64,000 nucleotides of DNA from Streptomyces sp. BV286 (GCF_019090165.1 NZ_JAHRIB010000209.1:20030-84029), one strand, 5' to 3'; shown: positions 8,964 to 16,717, counted from the stretch's first letter. The notes: a model not told the origin generated them from the sequence alone. Numbers and translations are program-made.

Positions 8964-8987
8964 GGAATCCATGAAGGGTAGGATTCC
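8964..8987. promoter_or_regulatory. candidate IclR operator
   Basis: A perfect 7-bp inverted repeat, GGAATCC (8964-8970) and GGATTCC (8981-8987), is separated by 10 bases in the divergent gap between the gentisate dioxygenase and IclR genes. It ends three bases before the IclR start, so bound protein would probably repress the regulator's own gene. The size suits a dimer of IclR proteins. The match to the regulator is inference. Confidence 0.45.
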
Positions 8988-8990
8988 TCT

Positions 8991-9764
8991 ATGGAGAATT
9001 CAGGCAGTCCTTCGCCGAGCCCCTCGTATCCGGTGAGCGCCGCCGGCAACGCCCTGCGCGTCGTTCGGCTGCTGCACGAACTCGACGAGCTTCGGGTGAT
9101 GGACGTCGCCGACCGGCTCGGCGTCGCGCGCTCGACCGCGCACCGCATCCTCGCGATGCTCGTCTTCGAGGGATTCGCCGTGCAGGACCGCCACAAGGTG
9201 TACCGGCCGGGGCCGGCTCTGCAGGCGATCAGGGGAAGCCAGGCGGCCCCTCCTCCGGACCTGATCACCATCGCCCATCCCCACCTGCAACAGCTGGCGG
9301 ACGCCGTCCATGAGACGACGCACCTGATGGTGCTCGAGGGCAACGGCAGCCGGTTCCTCGACGGCGTGGAAGGCTCACAGGCGCTGCGCGTCAGCTACCG
9401 CACCGGCACACTCCTGCCCGCCCACGTGACCTCGGGCGGCAAGGCCCTGCTCGCCGCACTGCCGGCTGACCGGCTCCGGGCCCTGTACCCCAACGGGCTC
9501 CCCGAGGACCGGGCCAAAGCTCCCAAGGACTTCGAGAGCCTGATGAACGAGTTGGTGTCCGTACGCCGCCACGGCTACGCCCTCAATCTCCAGGAGAGCG
9601 AGCGCGGAGTGCACGCCGTCGGCGCGTGCGTGCGCGACCGTACAGGCGCAGCCGTGGCCGCCGTGGTCGTGGCGGCTCCATCCGTCCGCTGCACCCGCGC
9701 AAGGCTCGCTGAACTGTCCCAGCCCCTGCTCGCGACAGCGCGGGGCATCGGTCAGGGTCTGTGA
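8991..9764 (+). CDS. IclR-family regulator of the salicylate operon
   Basis: This 257-residue protein has an N-terminal winged helix (about 17-75, with VADRLGVARSTAHRILAML) and a C-terminal IclR effector domain (about 85-255, with TSGGKALLAALPADRLRALYP and GVHAVGACVRDRTGAAVAAV). It is divergent from the operon at 970-8870 and separated by 120 bases holding an inverted repeat. IclR proteins beside gentisate/protocatechuate genes usually sense the aromatic substrate or a ring-cleavage product. A ribosome site before the ATG at 8991 is weak, so a later start is possible. Confidence 0.88.
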   Translation: MENSGSPSPSPSYPVSAAGNALRVVRLLHELDELRVMDVADRLGVARSTAHRILAMLVFEGFAVQDRHKVYRPGPALQAIRGSQAAPPPDLITIAHPHLQQLADAVHETTHLMVLEGNGSRFLDGVEGSQALRVSYRTGTLLPAHVTSGGKALLAALPADRLRALYPNGLPEDRAKAPKDFESLMNELVSVRRHGYALNLQESERGVHAVGACVRDRTGAAVAAVVVAAPSVRCTRARLAELSQPLLATARGIGQGL

Positions 9765-9816
9765 ACGGCCGAGGCGTGCGGCACCGTCGGCCCATGGGTG
9801 CCGTTGGGTGCTGTAC

Positions 9817-9857
9817 ACCATCCCTGCGAGGCGGTTACGCCGCCTCGCAGGGATGGT
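9817..9857. terminator. strong bidirectional terminator
   Basis: A perfect 18-bp stem (9817-9834 with 9840-9857; arms begin ACCATCCCTGCGAGG) closes a 5-base loop and is followed by TGTT. It lies 53 bases after the IclR stop and four bases before the end of the leftward aldehyde dehydrogenase remnant, so it can serve both strands. Confidence 0.85.
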
Positions 9858-9860
9858 TGT

Positions 9861-10073
9861 TCACCGGTCGTGTCCCGTCACCTCGAGGGACGGCGCCCAG
9901 CGCGGGATCTCGCCCCTGCCGGAGACCAGGCGGATGTTCTTGCTGTAGCCGTACTCGCGCAGGGTTTCCGCCGCGGTTTCGCAGCCGAAGCCGCTCGCGC
10001 CGACACCGCCGAACGGCGCACCCGTGAAATTCCGGTTGTAGTTGTTCACGAAGACGAATCCCGTGTGCAGGGC
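9861..10073 (-). pseudogene. aldehyde dehydrogenase C-terminal remnant
   Basis: About 70 residues match the end of an aldehyde dehydrogenase: TGFVFVNNYNRNFTGAPFGG, then VGASGFGCETAAETLREY and a C-terminal SKNIRL strand. The catalytic cysteine domain and all N-terminal parts are missing. The fragment joins at about 10073-10080 to the remnant of an alcohol dehydrogenase read in another frame. No start fits. It is unlikely to make a functional enzyme. It is not derived from the intact ALDH gene at 11632, whose tail differs. Confidence 0.75.
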
Positions 10074-10079
10074 GCGGCT

Positions 10080-10263
10080 CCGTGTGCCGGCGTTCCAGTT
10101 CGAGGAAGGCGTCGCGGACTTCAGCGAGCGGGTGGACGCGGGCGATGGGGAGTTCCAGCTCACCGTCGGCGAACAGCGTGGCTGGTTCCCGCAGTACGTC
10201 GGCCTCGACCACGTTCAGTACGTCGATGTCCCCGTACTCCCCGTATCGCACTGCTTTCGGCAT
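10080..10263 (-). pseudogene. zinc-type alcohol dehydrogenase/quinone reductase with central deletion
   Basis: The frame starts with MPKAVRYGEYGDIDVLNVVE, the normal N-terminus of a quinone oxidoreductase-type MDR protein. It then passes directly to a C-terminal segment (LFADGELELPIARVHPLAEV, then RDAFLELERRHT). About 250 residues of catalytic and nucleotide-binding domain are missing between them. The reading then runs into the aldehyde dehydrogenase remnant out of frame. The two remnants together look like a deletion scar. Confidence 0.75.
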
Positions 10264-10325
10264 CGTGGCTCCTCTGATCGCATCGCGAGTGAGGAGAAGG
10301 CGGGACTACGCGGGCTGTCGGTCGT

Positions 10326-11516
10326 TCACAGCCCCAGCAGGCGGTCGGCATTGCCGTGCGCGATGCGCGCGAGGTCGGCCGGCGCGTACGGCGCGGAACG
10401 CAGGAACTTCACCGCCTCGGAGCTGGACTCGAACGGGTAGTCGATGGAGAACAGCACCCGGTCGACACCGACGGCATGGACGGCTCCCAGCAGGGCGGCA
10501 TGCGACATGACTCCGCTGGTGGTGACGTACACGTTCTTCCGCAGGTAGTACGAGGGCACGTGCTGCACCCTCTGCTCAACGGGCACCTGGGGGTAGCGGC
10601 TGTCGAGCCGGGCCATCTGGAACGGCAGCAGCTCGCCCATGTGCCCCAACGTCACCGAGGCGCCCGGGAACTCGTCGAAGACGCCGCCGTAGATCAGTCG
10701 GAGCGCATGGGCACCCACCGTCGCGGTCCAGCCCCAGGACGGCCCGACCAGCACCGGGTAGCCGTCGAATACGCGCCAGTTGTCGGCCGGGATGACAGCC
10801 GGATGCAGATACAGCGTCACGCCGAGGCGCTCCAGTTCGGCCCATACGGGCCTGAACCGCGGTTCGTCCAGGTAGTGCCCCCGCACGTGGTCGTTGTACA
10901 GCACGCCCTTGAGCCCGAGTTCCTTCACCGCCCGGCGCAGCTCCACGACCGCGGCCTTGGGGTCCTGCAACGGCAGGACCGCGAAGCCCGCGAACCGTTT
11001 CGGATGTGCGGCGACCACCTTGGCCAGATGGTTGTTGACGCGCCGCGCGACGGCCACCGCCTCCGCCGGGTCCTCGATCACTTCGAGGCCCGGCGTGGAG
11101 TACGAGAGGACCTGGACATCGACGCCGTTGGCGTCCATGTCCGCCAGGCGCAGCTCGGTCAGATCGTCCAGGCGCCGGAACCACTCCTGCTTGATCGCCT
11201 CCGGCACATCCATGCGCTGACGGATCGCTGCCTCCTGCCGGATGGCTCCAGGAATGGAGAACGCCTCTTCCACGGCCACGATGCGCATCTTCTTCTCCTT
11301 CTTGGCGTTCCGATCGTCCTTCGCGCCGCCGACCGATGTGGCGGCACGGCTGCCGGGCACCGCCTCAGCGGCGAGCACGGGTTGTCCCGCGGCCAGACCG
11401 CCGACCACGGCGGCTCCTCCGGCAGCGGCGGTTGCGGCGATGAATCTTCGCCGAGTGGCCGCGGTCGGGGCCTCGGCGGGCGGAGTCACGGCGTGGACGG
11501 GACGTTCGTTGGACAT
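10326..11516 (-). CDS. Tat-exported amidohydrolase, hydroxybenzoate decarboxylase-like
   Basis: This 396-residue protein has a twin-arginine leader (TRRRFIAATAAAGGAAV, about 21-37) followed by an amidohydrolase_2 domain from about 77. The domain has VEEAF (83-86), LYLHPAV (His 238), TLGHMGELLPF (His 292) and FSIDYPFES (Asp 359). These fit the metal ligands of the ACMSD family. The EEAF form, with Ala where ACMSD has a His, is that of 2,3-dihydroxybenzoate and related decarboxylases. It may decarboxylate or hydrolyse a hydroxybenzoate outside the membrane. Such enzymes are normally cytoplasmic, so the leader is unusual. The leader and the DNA before it closely match the iron-sulphur gene at 25452-26096. 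Confidence 0.82.
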   Translation of the reverse strand: MSNERPVHAVTPPAEAPTAATRRRFIAATAAAGGAAVVGGLAAGQPVLAAEAVPGSRAATSVGGAKDDRNAKKEKKMRIVAVEEAFSIPGAIRQEAAIRQRMDVPEAIKQEWFRRLDDLTELRLADMDANGVDVQVLSYSTPGLEVIEDPAEAVAVARRVNNHLAKVVAAHPKRFAGFAVLPLQDPKAAVVELRRAVKELGLKGVLYNDHVRGHYLDEPRFRPVWAELERLGVTLYLHPAVIPADNWRVFDGYPVLVGPSWGWTATVGAHALRLIYGGVFDEFPGASVTLGHMGELLPFQMARLDSRYPQVPVEQRVQHVPSYYLRKNVYVTTSGVMSHAALLGAVHAVGVDRVLFSIDYPFESSSEAVKFLRSAPYAPADLARIAHGNADRLLGL

Positions 11517-11590
11517 GTCCGCTCTCCCTCATTGGTGGCGCGGTGATTGTCGGGACGTGCCGATCACAGTCACGCTCCGCGAAGGTGCGC
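11400..11590 (-). repeat. Tat leader plus upstream DNA, copy 1 of 2
   Basis: About 190 bases covering the 5' untranslated part and the Tat leader of the amidohydrolase gene align almost without gaps to 25980-26171 in front of and within the iron-sulphur subunit gene. Shared blocks on the plus strand include GGACATGTCC at the start codon, GGAGTCACGGC within the leader and CTCCGCGAAGG upstream. Outside these limits the similarity stops. Confidence 0.8.
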
Positions 11591-11631
11591 GTCGTTTCTC
11601 CGGAGTGGTCCGACGGCCCGGGGTCGGTCCG

Positions 11632-13167
11632 TCAGTCGGTCTTTTCGCCGCTTTCGGCCAGGATCCTGTTGCGCACGCCGGCGAGAGCTCCCGCCATCGC
11701 ACCTGCGGGCCTGCCGAACGTGGTGGCCGAGAACTGGGCGGGGCCGGTCTTGGCGGTGAAGGAGTGCGGGTAGGCGAACTCCCGGAGTCCTTCCTCGCCC
11801 TGCTTGCGCCCGTAGCCACTGTCGCCGCGACCACCGAAGGGCACCGCGGGGTTGATGGAGAACACCAGGGCGTCGTTGATGCTGGTCATTCCGACGCGGA
11901 GCTGACGGGCGATGTCCTCGCCGCGGTCACGGCTGAAGACGGCGCTGCCCAGCCCGTAGCGGCCGCCGTTGACGTGCGCGATGGCTTCCTCGGTGTCGGC
12001 GACCTTGACGACGGCGAGCGTGGGCCCGAACGTCTCCTCGGTCACCGCCAGGGCGTCGGGGCTCACGCCGACGAGGACGGTGGGGGTGACATAGCGCTCC
12101 CCCACCGCGTCGAGGCCGCCGACAGCGGCTGTGGCGCCGCGGTCGAGAGCGTCCCGGATGTGCTCCCGGATGACCGGGATCTGGGTGGGCAGGGGAACAG
12201 GGCCGATCTCCGCGGCGTCGTCGCTGCCTGCGCGTACCTGCTTGGCAAGGTCACTGATCTTCTCGACGAACGCGTCGTGCACCGAATCGACGACGTAGGC
12301 CACTTCGAGGCTGATACAGCCGTGTCCGGTGTTCTGCATGGCGCCCCAGACGATGTGCCTGGCGGCTTCGTCCAGGTCGGCGTCCTCGGCCACGATGACA
12401 CCGTCCTTCCCGCCGAGTTCCAGCAGAACGGGGGTCAGGGTCTGCGCGCACTGGGCGGCCACGGTCTTGCCGGTGGCGACGCTGCCGGTGAACGCGAGCT
12501 TGTTCAGGCCGGACTCGATGAGTGCCTGGCCCGTGGCCCCGAACCCGTTGAGGCACTGGAGAACGTCCGGGAAGTCGGGGACCGCGCGCTGCCAGGCCCG
12601 GACGAGCCACTCGCCGATGCCGGGCGTGATCTGGCTGGGCTTGAGGATGGCGGCGTTTCCGGCCGCGATCGCCTCTACCAGGATGGCCCCCGGCGTGAGC
12701 AGCGGGAAGTTCCACGGGCCGATGACACCGACGACGCCGTAGGGCTGGTATTCGACCCACGCGCGCTGGTTGGGCACGGTGGGACTGTCCGGGACGTCCC
12801 GACGCCCCAGCACGCGCTCGGCGTTCTCGACGGCGTACTGCACGTGCTCCAGAATCCCGAGCACCTCCACACGGGCTTCGTCCAGAGGCTTGCCGTTCTC
12901 GGCGTGGATGAGAGCGACTCCCTCCTCGCCGCTGATGGCCATCTCCCGCCGCCACTCGCGCAGTTGATCAGCACGGCCCTCGAATCCCAGGTCCCACCAG
13001 GGCCCGGAGACCGAGCGGGCGCCAGCGACGGCCGCGGCCGCCTCCTCCTTTCCGGCCACGGGGTACCGGGCGAACTCCGCCCCGGTGGCCTGATCGACGG
13101 TGACCACCTCGCTCCCGTCCTGTCCGATGACTCCGTCACGCGTGATGGTTGGAGGGTTGTTGGTCAC
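11632..13167 (-). CDS. NAD(P)-dependent aldehyde dehydrogenase
   Basis: This 511-residue protein is full length for the family. Catalytic residues are Glu 250 in LLELGGKDG and Cys 284 in NTGHGCISLEVAYV. The cofactor site shows VIGPWNFPLLTP (about 148-159) and AFTGSVATGK (about 225-234), and the C-terminus has NPAVPFGGRGDSGYGRKQG. It is cytoplasmic and oxidises an aldehyde, perhaps an aromatic aldehyde given the neighbours, though the substrate cannot be read. It ends 115 bases before the amidohydrolase gene, on the same strand. The start has GTGGGAGAGACCC before it. Two palindromes 130-200 bases upstream are candidate operators. Confidence 0.9.
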   Translation of the reverse strand: MTNNPPTITRDGVIGQDGSEVVTVDQATGAEFARYPVAGKEEAAAAVAGARSVSGPWWDLGFEGRADQLREWRREMAISGEEGVALIHAENGKPLDEARVEVLGILEHVQYAVENAERVLGRRDVPDSPTVPNQRAWVEYQPYGVVGVIGPWNFPLLTPGAILVEAIAAGNAAILKPSQITPGIGEWLVRAWQRAVPDFPDVLQCLNGFGATGQALIESGLNKLAFTGSVATGKTVAAQCAQTLTPVLLELGGKDGVIVAEDADLDEAARHIVWGAMQNTGHGCISLEVAYVVDSVHDAFVEKISDLAKQVRAGSDDAAEIGPVPLPTQIPVIREHIRDALDRGATAAVGGLDAVGERYVTPTVLVGVSPDALAVTEETFGPTLAVVKVADTEEAIAHVNGGRYGLGSAVFSRDRGEDIARQLRVGMTSINDALVFSINPAVPFGGRGDSGYGRKQGEEGLREFAYPHSFTAKTGPAQFSATTFGRPAGAMAGALAGVRNRILAESGEKTD

Positions 13168-13295
13168 GGGTCTCTCCCACTTTCTTGCGACCGCCTGCGC
13201 CCGAGCAGCACCCCGAGGGTGATGGGCAGACGACGGACGCCGTGGTCGGCGCGATGGGCGCCACGCGACAGCGGGCGCGCGCCGACGTGAACGAA

Positions 13296-13365
13296 CTTGA
13301 GCGATGGCTCAAGGGTCTCGGTAAGTACCAGAATATCAACCCGCTGGTGAGGGTCAAGCGCTTGA
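13296..13365. promoter_or_regulatory. two palindromes upstream of the ALDH gene
   Basis: CTTGAGC-GATG-GCTCAAG (13296-13313) is an 18-base inverted repeat, and TCAAGCGCTTGA (13354-13365) is a perfect 12-base palindrome. The second matches in core the paired sites TCAAGCGCTAGA and TCAAACGCTTGA in the SDR/MarR gap at 15658-15687, which suggests that the ALDH gene shares a MarR regulator with that pair. Confidence 0.5.
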
Positions 13366-13394
13366 TAGACAGTAAGTTACTTGTGAGTCGGGGT

Positions 13395-14611
13395 GTGGCG
13401 CGCTCGGCCGGGAAGACCTGGTTCAGCACCCAGGACTCGGCCTGCTCGTGGCCCTGCCTGGCACGCACCGCCCGGTGCAGGAGATCGGGACTGGTGACAC
13501 ACGACCTCCGCCGGCACTCCGACCTGCGGCAGACGATCAGCGGCCGCCAGCACCAGCGCGGCGATGGCAGCCTTGGCACCGTCGGTGCGCAGCAGGCGAT
13601 ACACCCCCGCGACCGCCTGGCGCCGGCGACGCTCCCGGGCGGCAGGGTCATCGGGCATCGCGGCCGGCGTCTCGTCGACCGGCCGCGTCGACAACCGTAC
13701 GTACGCGGAGCTGCCGTCCGGTCTCCCGAACCTGGCCAGGTCGGCGAGCCGCCGATCGGCAGGAGCAGCTGCGCGGATCCGGTCGGCGCCAGGGTTTTCG
13801 GGCAGCCGCCGGCGCAGTTGCCCGGCGTCGCACCGCAGGAGTCGCCCATATACCGGCTTGGTCATCGCATCGATCCGCTGCCGCAGCTCCTCGCCTCCCG
13901 GCCGGACGAACAACTCCTCGAGCCGCCGCCCGTACTCGAGTGTGATCACCTGCCAGCCGGACGCGGTGAACATGCCATGCAGCTTCTCGGCGGCGATGCC
14001 GGGCACGACCCGGTCCAGCGACTGCCGGTTCAGGTCGACGACCCAGACCACCTCCCCCAGCTCGCCGACAGCGGGATCGAGCACCGCCTCCCACACCGCG
14101 TCCTCGTCCAGCTCGGCGTCCCCCACCAACGAGAAATGCCGCCCGGTACTCACGTCGCCGCTCGTGGCGTTGCCCTAGCGCCGCGAGAGCGCCCCCAGAT
14201 CGGTGCGGTCGCACCTATGCCGACGGACCCGGTCGAGCAGTCGACCGGGTCCGGATTCCTGGACCTGCTCGGACAGCTCTGCAGGCCGCCGAAATCGCGC
14301 AGCCTCGGCAGATGGGACGGGTCCAGCTCGCCCAGCAGGTAGTTGATCGCGTGCAGCACGGGCGATGCGTGCGGCCTCACCGACACCCGGCCCTGCGGCC
14401 ACAGACGCCGCAACCAGAGCGACGCCATGATCGACACCATGGACGCCGACGGCGCCTGGCGCCCGCCCACCTTGAGTCCCGAGAGGTTCGCGCAGACGCG
14501 GTTCGCGTGGCGGGTGATCGCCGATGACAGCCAGAGCACCCTGCTTTCCACCTCGCACAGAACGCCGAACTCGTCCCGGTTGCCGGGCGGCTTGGTGACT
14601 GGGCTGCTCAT
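13395..14611 (-). pseudogene. pyruvate dehydrogenase E1 (aceE)-like pseudogene
   Basis: Three successive frames carry pieces of a homodimeric pyruvate dehydrogenase E1. From 14611 to about 14155 come SGLKVGGRQAPSASMVSIM and HASPVLHAINYLLGELD. After a shift at about 14153 come RHFSLVGDAELDEDAVWEAV (the thiamine-diphosphate GD motif region) and VVWVVDLNRQSLDRVV. The text then jumps over roughly 300 residues of the family to AYVRLSTRPVDETPAAMPDD. After a second shift at about 13500 come VTSPDLLHRAVRARQG and WVLNQVFPAERATP, and then it stops short. Two frameshifts, a large internal deletion and a missing C-terminus make function very unlikely. The start (ATG 14611, GCAGGAG upstream) is intact. 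A copy of the 17-bp motif of the 32.5-kb promoters lies at 14692. Confidence 0.85.
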
Positions 14612-14691
14612 GACTGACCAACTCCTGCGGTCGGCGGCGACTTCGAAGAGGCCACCTGGCCATCAACGCGTGAGAGGTCCACTCAGCCGCT

Positions 14692-14708
14692 CTTGAACTG
14701 GAGCCAAG
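14692..14708 (-). promoter_or_regulatory. 17-bp operator-like motif, copy before the aceE-like pseudogene
   Basis: Read leftward the sequence is CTTGGCTCCAGTTCAAG. It agrees at 14 of 17 positions with CTTGACCCGAGTTCAAG at 32477-32493 in the divergent promoter region of the aromatic module. It is about 80 bases upstream of the pseudogene start. It may be the trace of a TetR binding site. The gap from 14612 to 14851 shows nothing else. Confidence 0.45.
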
Positions 14709-14851
14709 CTAGTGATGAGGCATTGATCCAGTCAACACCTAGGACAAGAGCGCGGAATCAACTGTTCCCTTCTCATGACTCATAGCCAAGAGTCGAGGTT
14801 GTCTCGACGGGCAGGCAGGAGGCGAGCACCCACCCACCGACCGCGGCTGCC

Positions 14852-15643
14852 CTAAGCGCGCGAAGCCGCGTAGCGGGCCGCGAGTGCCGGCTGGTTGCCG
14901 CCCGAGACGAAAGCGGCCTCCGCGGCGAACAGGGCATCCAGTGCGGCATCCTGACCCTCCAGACCGGGGGCGCAGACTGTCTCACCCAGGCGCAGCGCGG
15001 CCAGACTGGCCGACGCCACGTCCTCGGGCGTCATCGCCCAGGGGATGTTGTGGCCGGCGCCGCTGTTCCACTCCGTTGCCACCACGCCGGGGCACAGCAC
15101 CTGGACGCGGAGCGGGGTGTCGGCGAGTTCATTGGCGAGGGTGCGGGTGAAACCCAGCGTGGCGGCCTTCGCGGCGACGTACAGGGTGCGCCGGGGTGCT
15201 CGCGGATCCGTGACACCCGCGCTGAAGGCGAGAAGCGAGGCGACGGTGACGATGGCACCTTCGCCTGCCGCGAGCATTCCGGGAAGCGCGGCGTGCACCA
15301 ACCGGACGGGAGCGACGGCGTTGAGGGTGAGCAGGCGGTCGATGTCAGCCGACTCGACGTCGGTGAGCGGGGCGTAGCCGCCGGCGCCGGCGTTGCTGAT
15401 CAGCGTGCGTACGTCCCCGGCAGCCAGGCGGTCGGTGACAGCGGTGATTCCGTCGTGAGTCATGAGGTCGGCGGGCAGCACCTCGACGGCTGCTCCATGG
15501 GTGCGGAGTTCCCCGGCGAGGTCGGCGAGCCGGTCGGCGCGTCGCGCCACCAGGACGAGGTCGTGGTCGTCGGCCAGGAGTCGCGCATAGGCGGCGCCGA
15601 TGCCGGAGGATGCGCCAGTGATCAAAGCGGTGGTACGAGTCAT
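14852..15643 (-). CDS. short-chain dehydrogenase/reductase (SDR), copy 1
   Basis: This 263-residue classical SDR has TGASSGIGAAYARLL (NAD(P)-binding, about 8-22), LISNAGAGGYAPL (about 80-92), a catalytic VASLLAFSAG serine segment and YVAAKAATL with the Tyr-x3-Lys pair. It is an oxidoreductase of unknown substrate in the cytoplasm. It is a clear paralogue of the SDR at 36734-37504. The ATG at 15643 was preferred by comparison with that copy. An in-frame TTG at 15661 is also possible, and neither has a good ribosome site, so the transcript may be nearly leaderless. It is divergent from a MarR gene, its likely regulator. Confidence 0.88.
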   Translation of the reverse strand: MTRTTALITGASSGIGAAYARLLADDHDLVLVARRADRLADLAGELRTHGAAVEVLPADLMTHDGITAVTDRLAAGDVRTLISNAGAGGYAPLTDVESADIDRLLTLNAVAPVRLVHAALPGMLAAGEGAIVTVASLLAFSAGVTDPRAPRRTLYVAAKAATLGFTRTLANELADTPLRVQVLCPGVVATEWNSGAGHNIPWAMTPEDVASASLAALRLGETVCAPGLEGQDAALDALFAAEAAFVSGGNQPALAARYAASRA

Positions 15644-15657
15644 GGGGCCAGTGTCAC

Positions 15658-15687
15658 TCAAGCGCTAGAGCACTGTCAAACGCTTGA
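15658..15687. promoter_or_regulatory. paired operator-like sites between SDR and MarR
   Basis: TCAAGCGCTAGA (15658-15669) and TCAAACGCTTGA (15676-15687) are two 12-base near-palindromes spaced 18 bases apart in the 72-base divergent gap. A perfect version, TCAAGCGCTTGA, lies at 13354. The placement suits repression of both genes by the MarR protein encoded alongside. Confidence 0.6.
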
Positions 15688-15715
15688 TGGTCGTGAAGTG
15701 TCATATCCTTCTCCG

Positions 15716-16171
15716 GTGAAACGAAACAATGAGGAGCTCGTCGAGCCCAGCGCTCTTGACCGGGTGACCTGGGCGTTGCGCCGCGCTGAACTGGCTGTAC
15801 AGGCACTCAAGGAGCAGCGGCTGCGCCCGCTGGGCCTGGCGGCCTCGCACTACACGCTCCTGATGTCGGTGCACTCCGACCCTGGACTGACGGGCGCCGA
15901 GCTGGCCCGCCGCCTCAACGTGACCCCGCAGGCCGTCGCCTCACTGGTGGCGCGGCTGGAGAGCCGCGGGCAGCTGGAGAGACGCGAGCACCCGCGCCAC
16001 CGGCATGTGCAGGAGCTTCACCTCACCGATGCGGGGCGCGAGGTCCTGCGTGAGGCCGACAAAGTGATCTCCGGCATCGAGCTGCAGATCACCAGCGGTC
16101 TCGGCCCGCAGGAGAGCGCCCAACTGCGGGGGCTGCTCGACCGGGTGGCCGAAACGGTTCGCGAGGACTGA
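15716..16171 (+). CDS. MarR-family regulator, copy 1
   Basis: This 151-residue protein starts at GTG 15716. The winged helix covers about 45-115, with GLTGAELARRLNVTPQAVASL as recognition region and HPRHRHVQELHLTDAGREVL as wing. It is nearly the same length as, and very similar to, the next gene (16262), so the pair is a tandem duplication. It probably represses the divergent SDR and itself through the paired sites at 15658-15687. The ligand is unknown, likely a phenolic. Confidence 0.87.
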   Translation: MKRNNEELVEPSALDRVTWALRRAELAVQALKEQRLRPLGLAASHYTLLMSVHSDPGLTGAELARRLNVTPQAVASLVARLESRGQLERREHPRHRHVQELHLTDAGREVLREADKVISGIELQITSGLGPQESAQLRGLLDRVAETVRED

Positions 16172-16261
16172 GCCGCGGCAGGCCCTCCAGAAGGACCAGT
16201 GGTCAGGTAGTTGGCTGTGATCAGGCGTTTTACATATGCCCAGGTGTCGTATTCTCACGGC

Positions 16262-16717
16262 GTGAGACACGATGATGACCGGCTGATCGCCGCCGACGCA
16301 CTGGACCGGGTGACCTGGGCCATGCGGCGGGCGGAGTGGGCTGCCCAGGCCTGGAAGGATCAGCGGCTGCGACCGCTGGGTCTCGCGGCCGCGCAGTACA
16401 CCCTGTTGATCAACATCCATTCCGATCCCGGCCTGACCGGCGCGGAACTGGCCCGCCGCCTGAACGTCACCCCGCAGGCAGTGGCCTCCCAGGTGGCCCG
16501 CCTGGAGGAGCGTGGCCACCTGGAACGCCGACCGCACCCGCGCCACCGCCACGTACAGGAACTGCACCTCACCGACGCCGGCCGCGAGGTCCTGCATGAG
16601 GCCGATGCCGTGATCGTGGAGATCGAACGGCAGATCGCCGAGAAGCTCGGTCCCGAGAAGACCTCGCAGCTGAGGGCACTCCTCGATGAGGTGGCTGACG
16701 CGGTCCGGGCGCCTTGA
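16262..16717 (+). CDS. MarR-family regulator, copy 2
   Basis: This 151-residue paralogue of the preceding gene shares the blocks ALDRVTWA, LTGAELARRLNVTPQAVAS and PRHRHVQELHLTDAGREVL. The start at GTG 16262 was chosen because it gives the same length and N-terminal alignment as copy 1. A longer frame from 16211 adds 17 unmatched residues. The N-terminal ligand helix region differs (WAAQAWKDQ against LAVQALKEQ), so the two may have diverged in effector. The gap of 90 bases between them contains no clear terminator. Confidence 0.85.
   Translation: MRHDDDRLIAADALDRVTWAMRRAEWAAQAWKDQRLRPLGLAAAQYTLLINIHSDPGLTGAELARRLNVTPQAVASQVARLEERGHLERRPHPRHRHVQELHLTDAGREVLHEADAVIVEIERQIAEKLGPEKTSQLRALLDEVADAVRAP

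Noticed and set aside
11242..13290. Plus-strand open frame of 682 codons
   Set aside because: It is antisense to the aldehyde dehydrogenase; its composition (Gly/Asp/Val-rich) and lack of domains mark it as a shadow.
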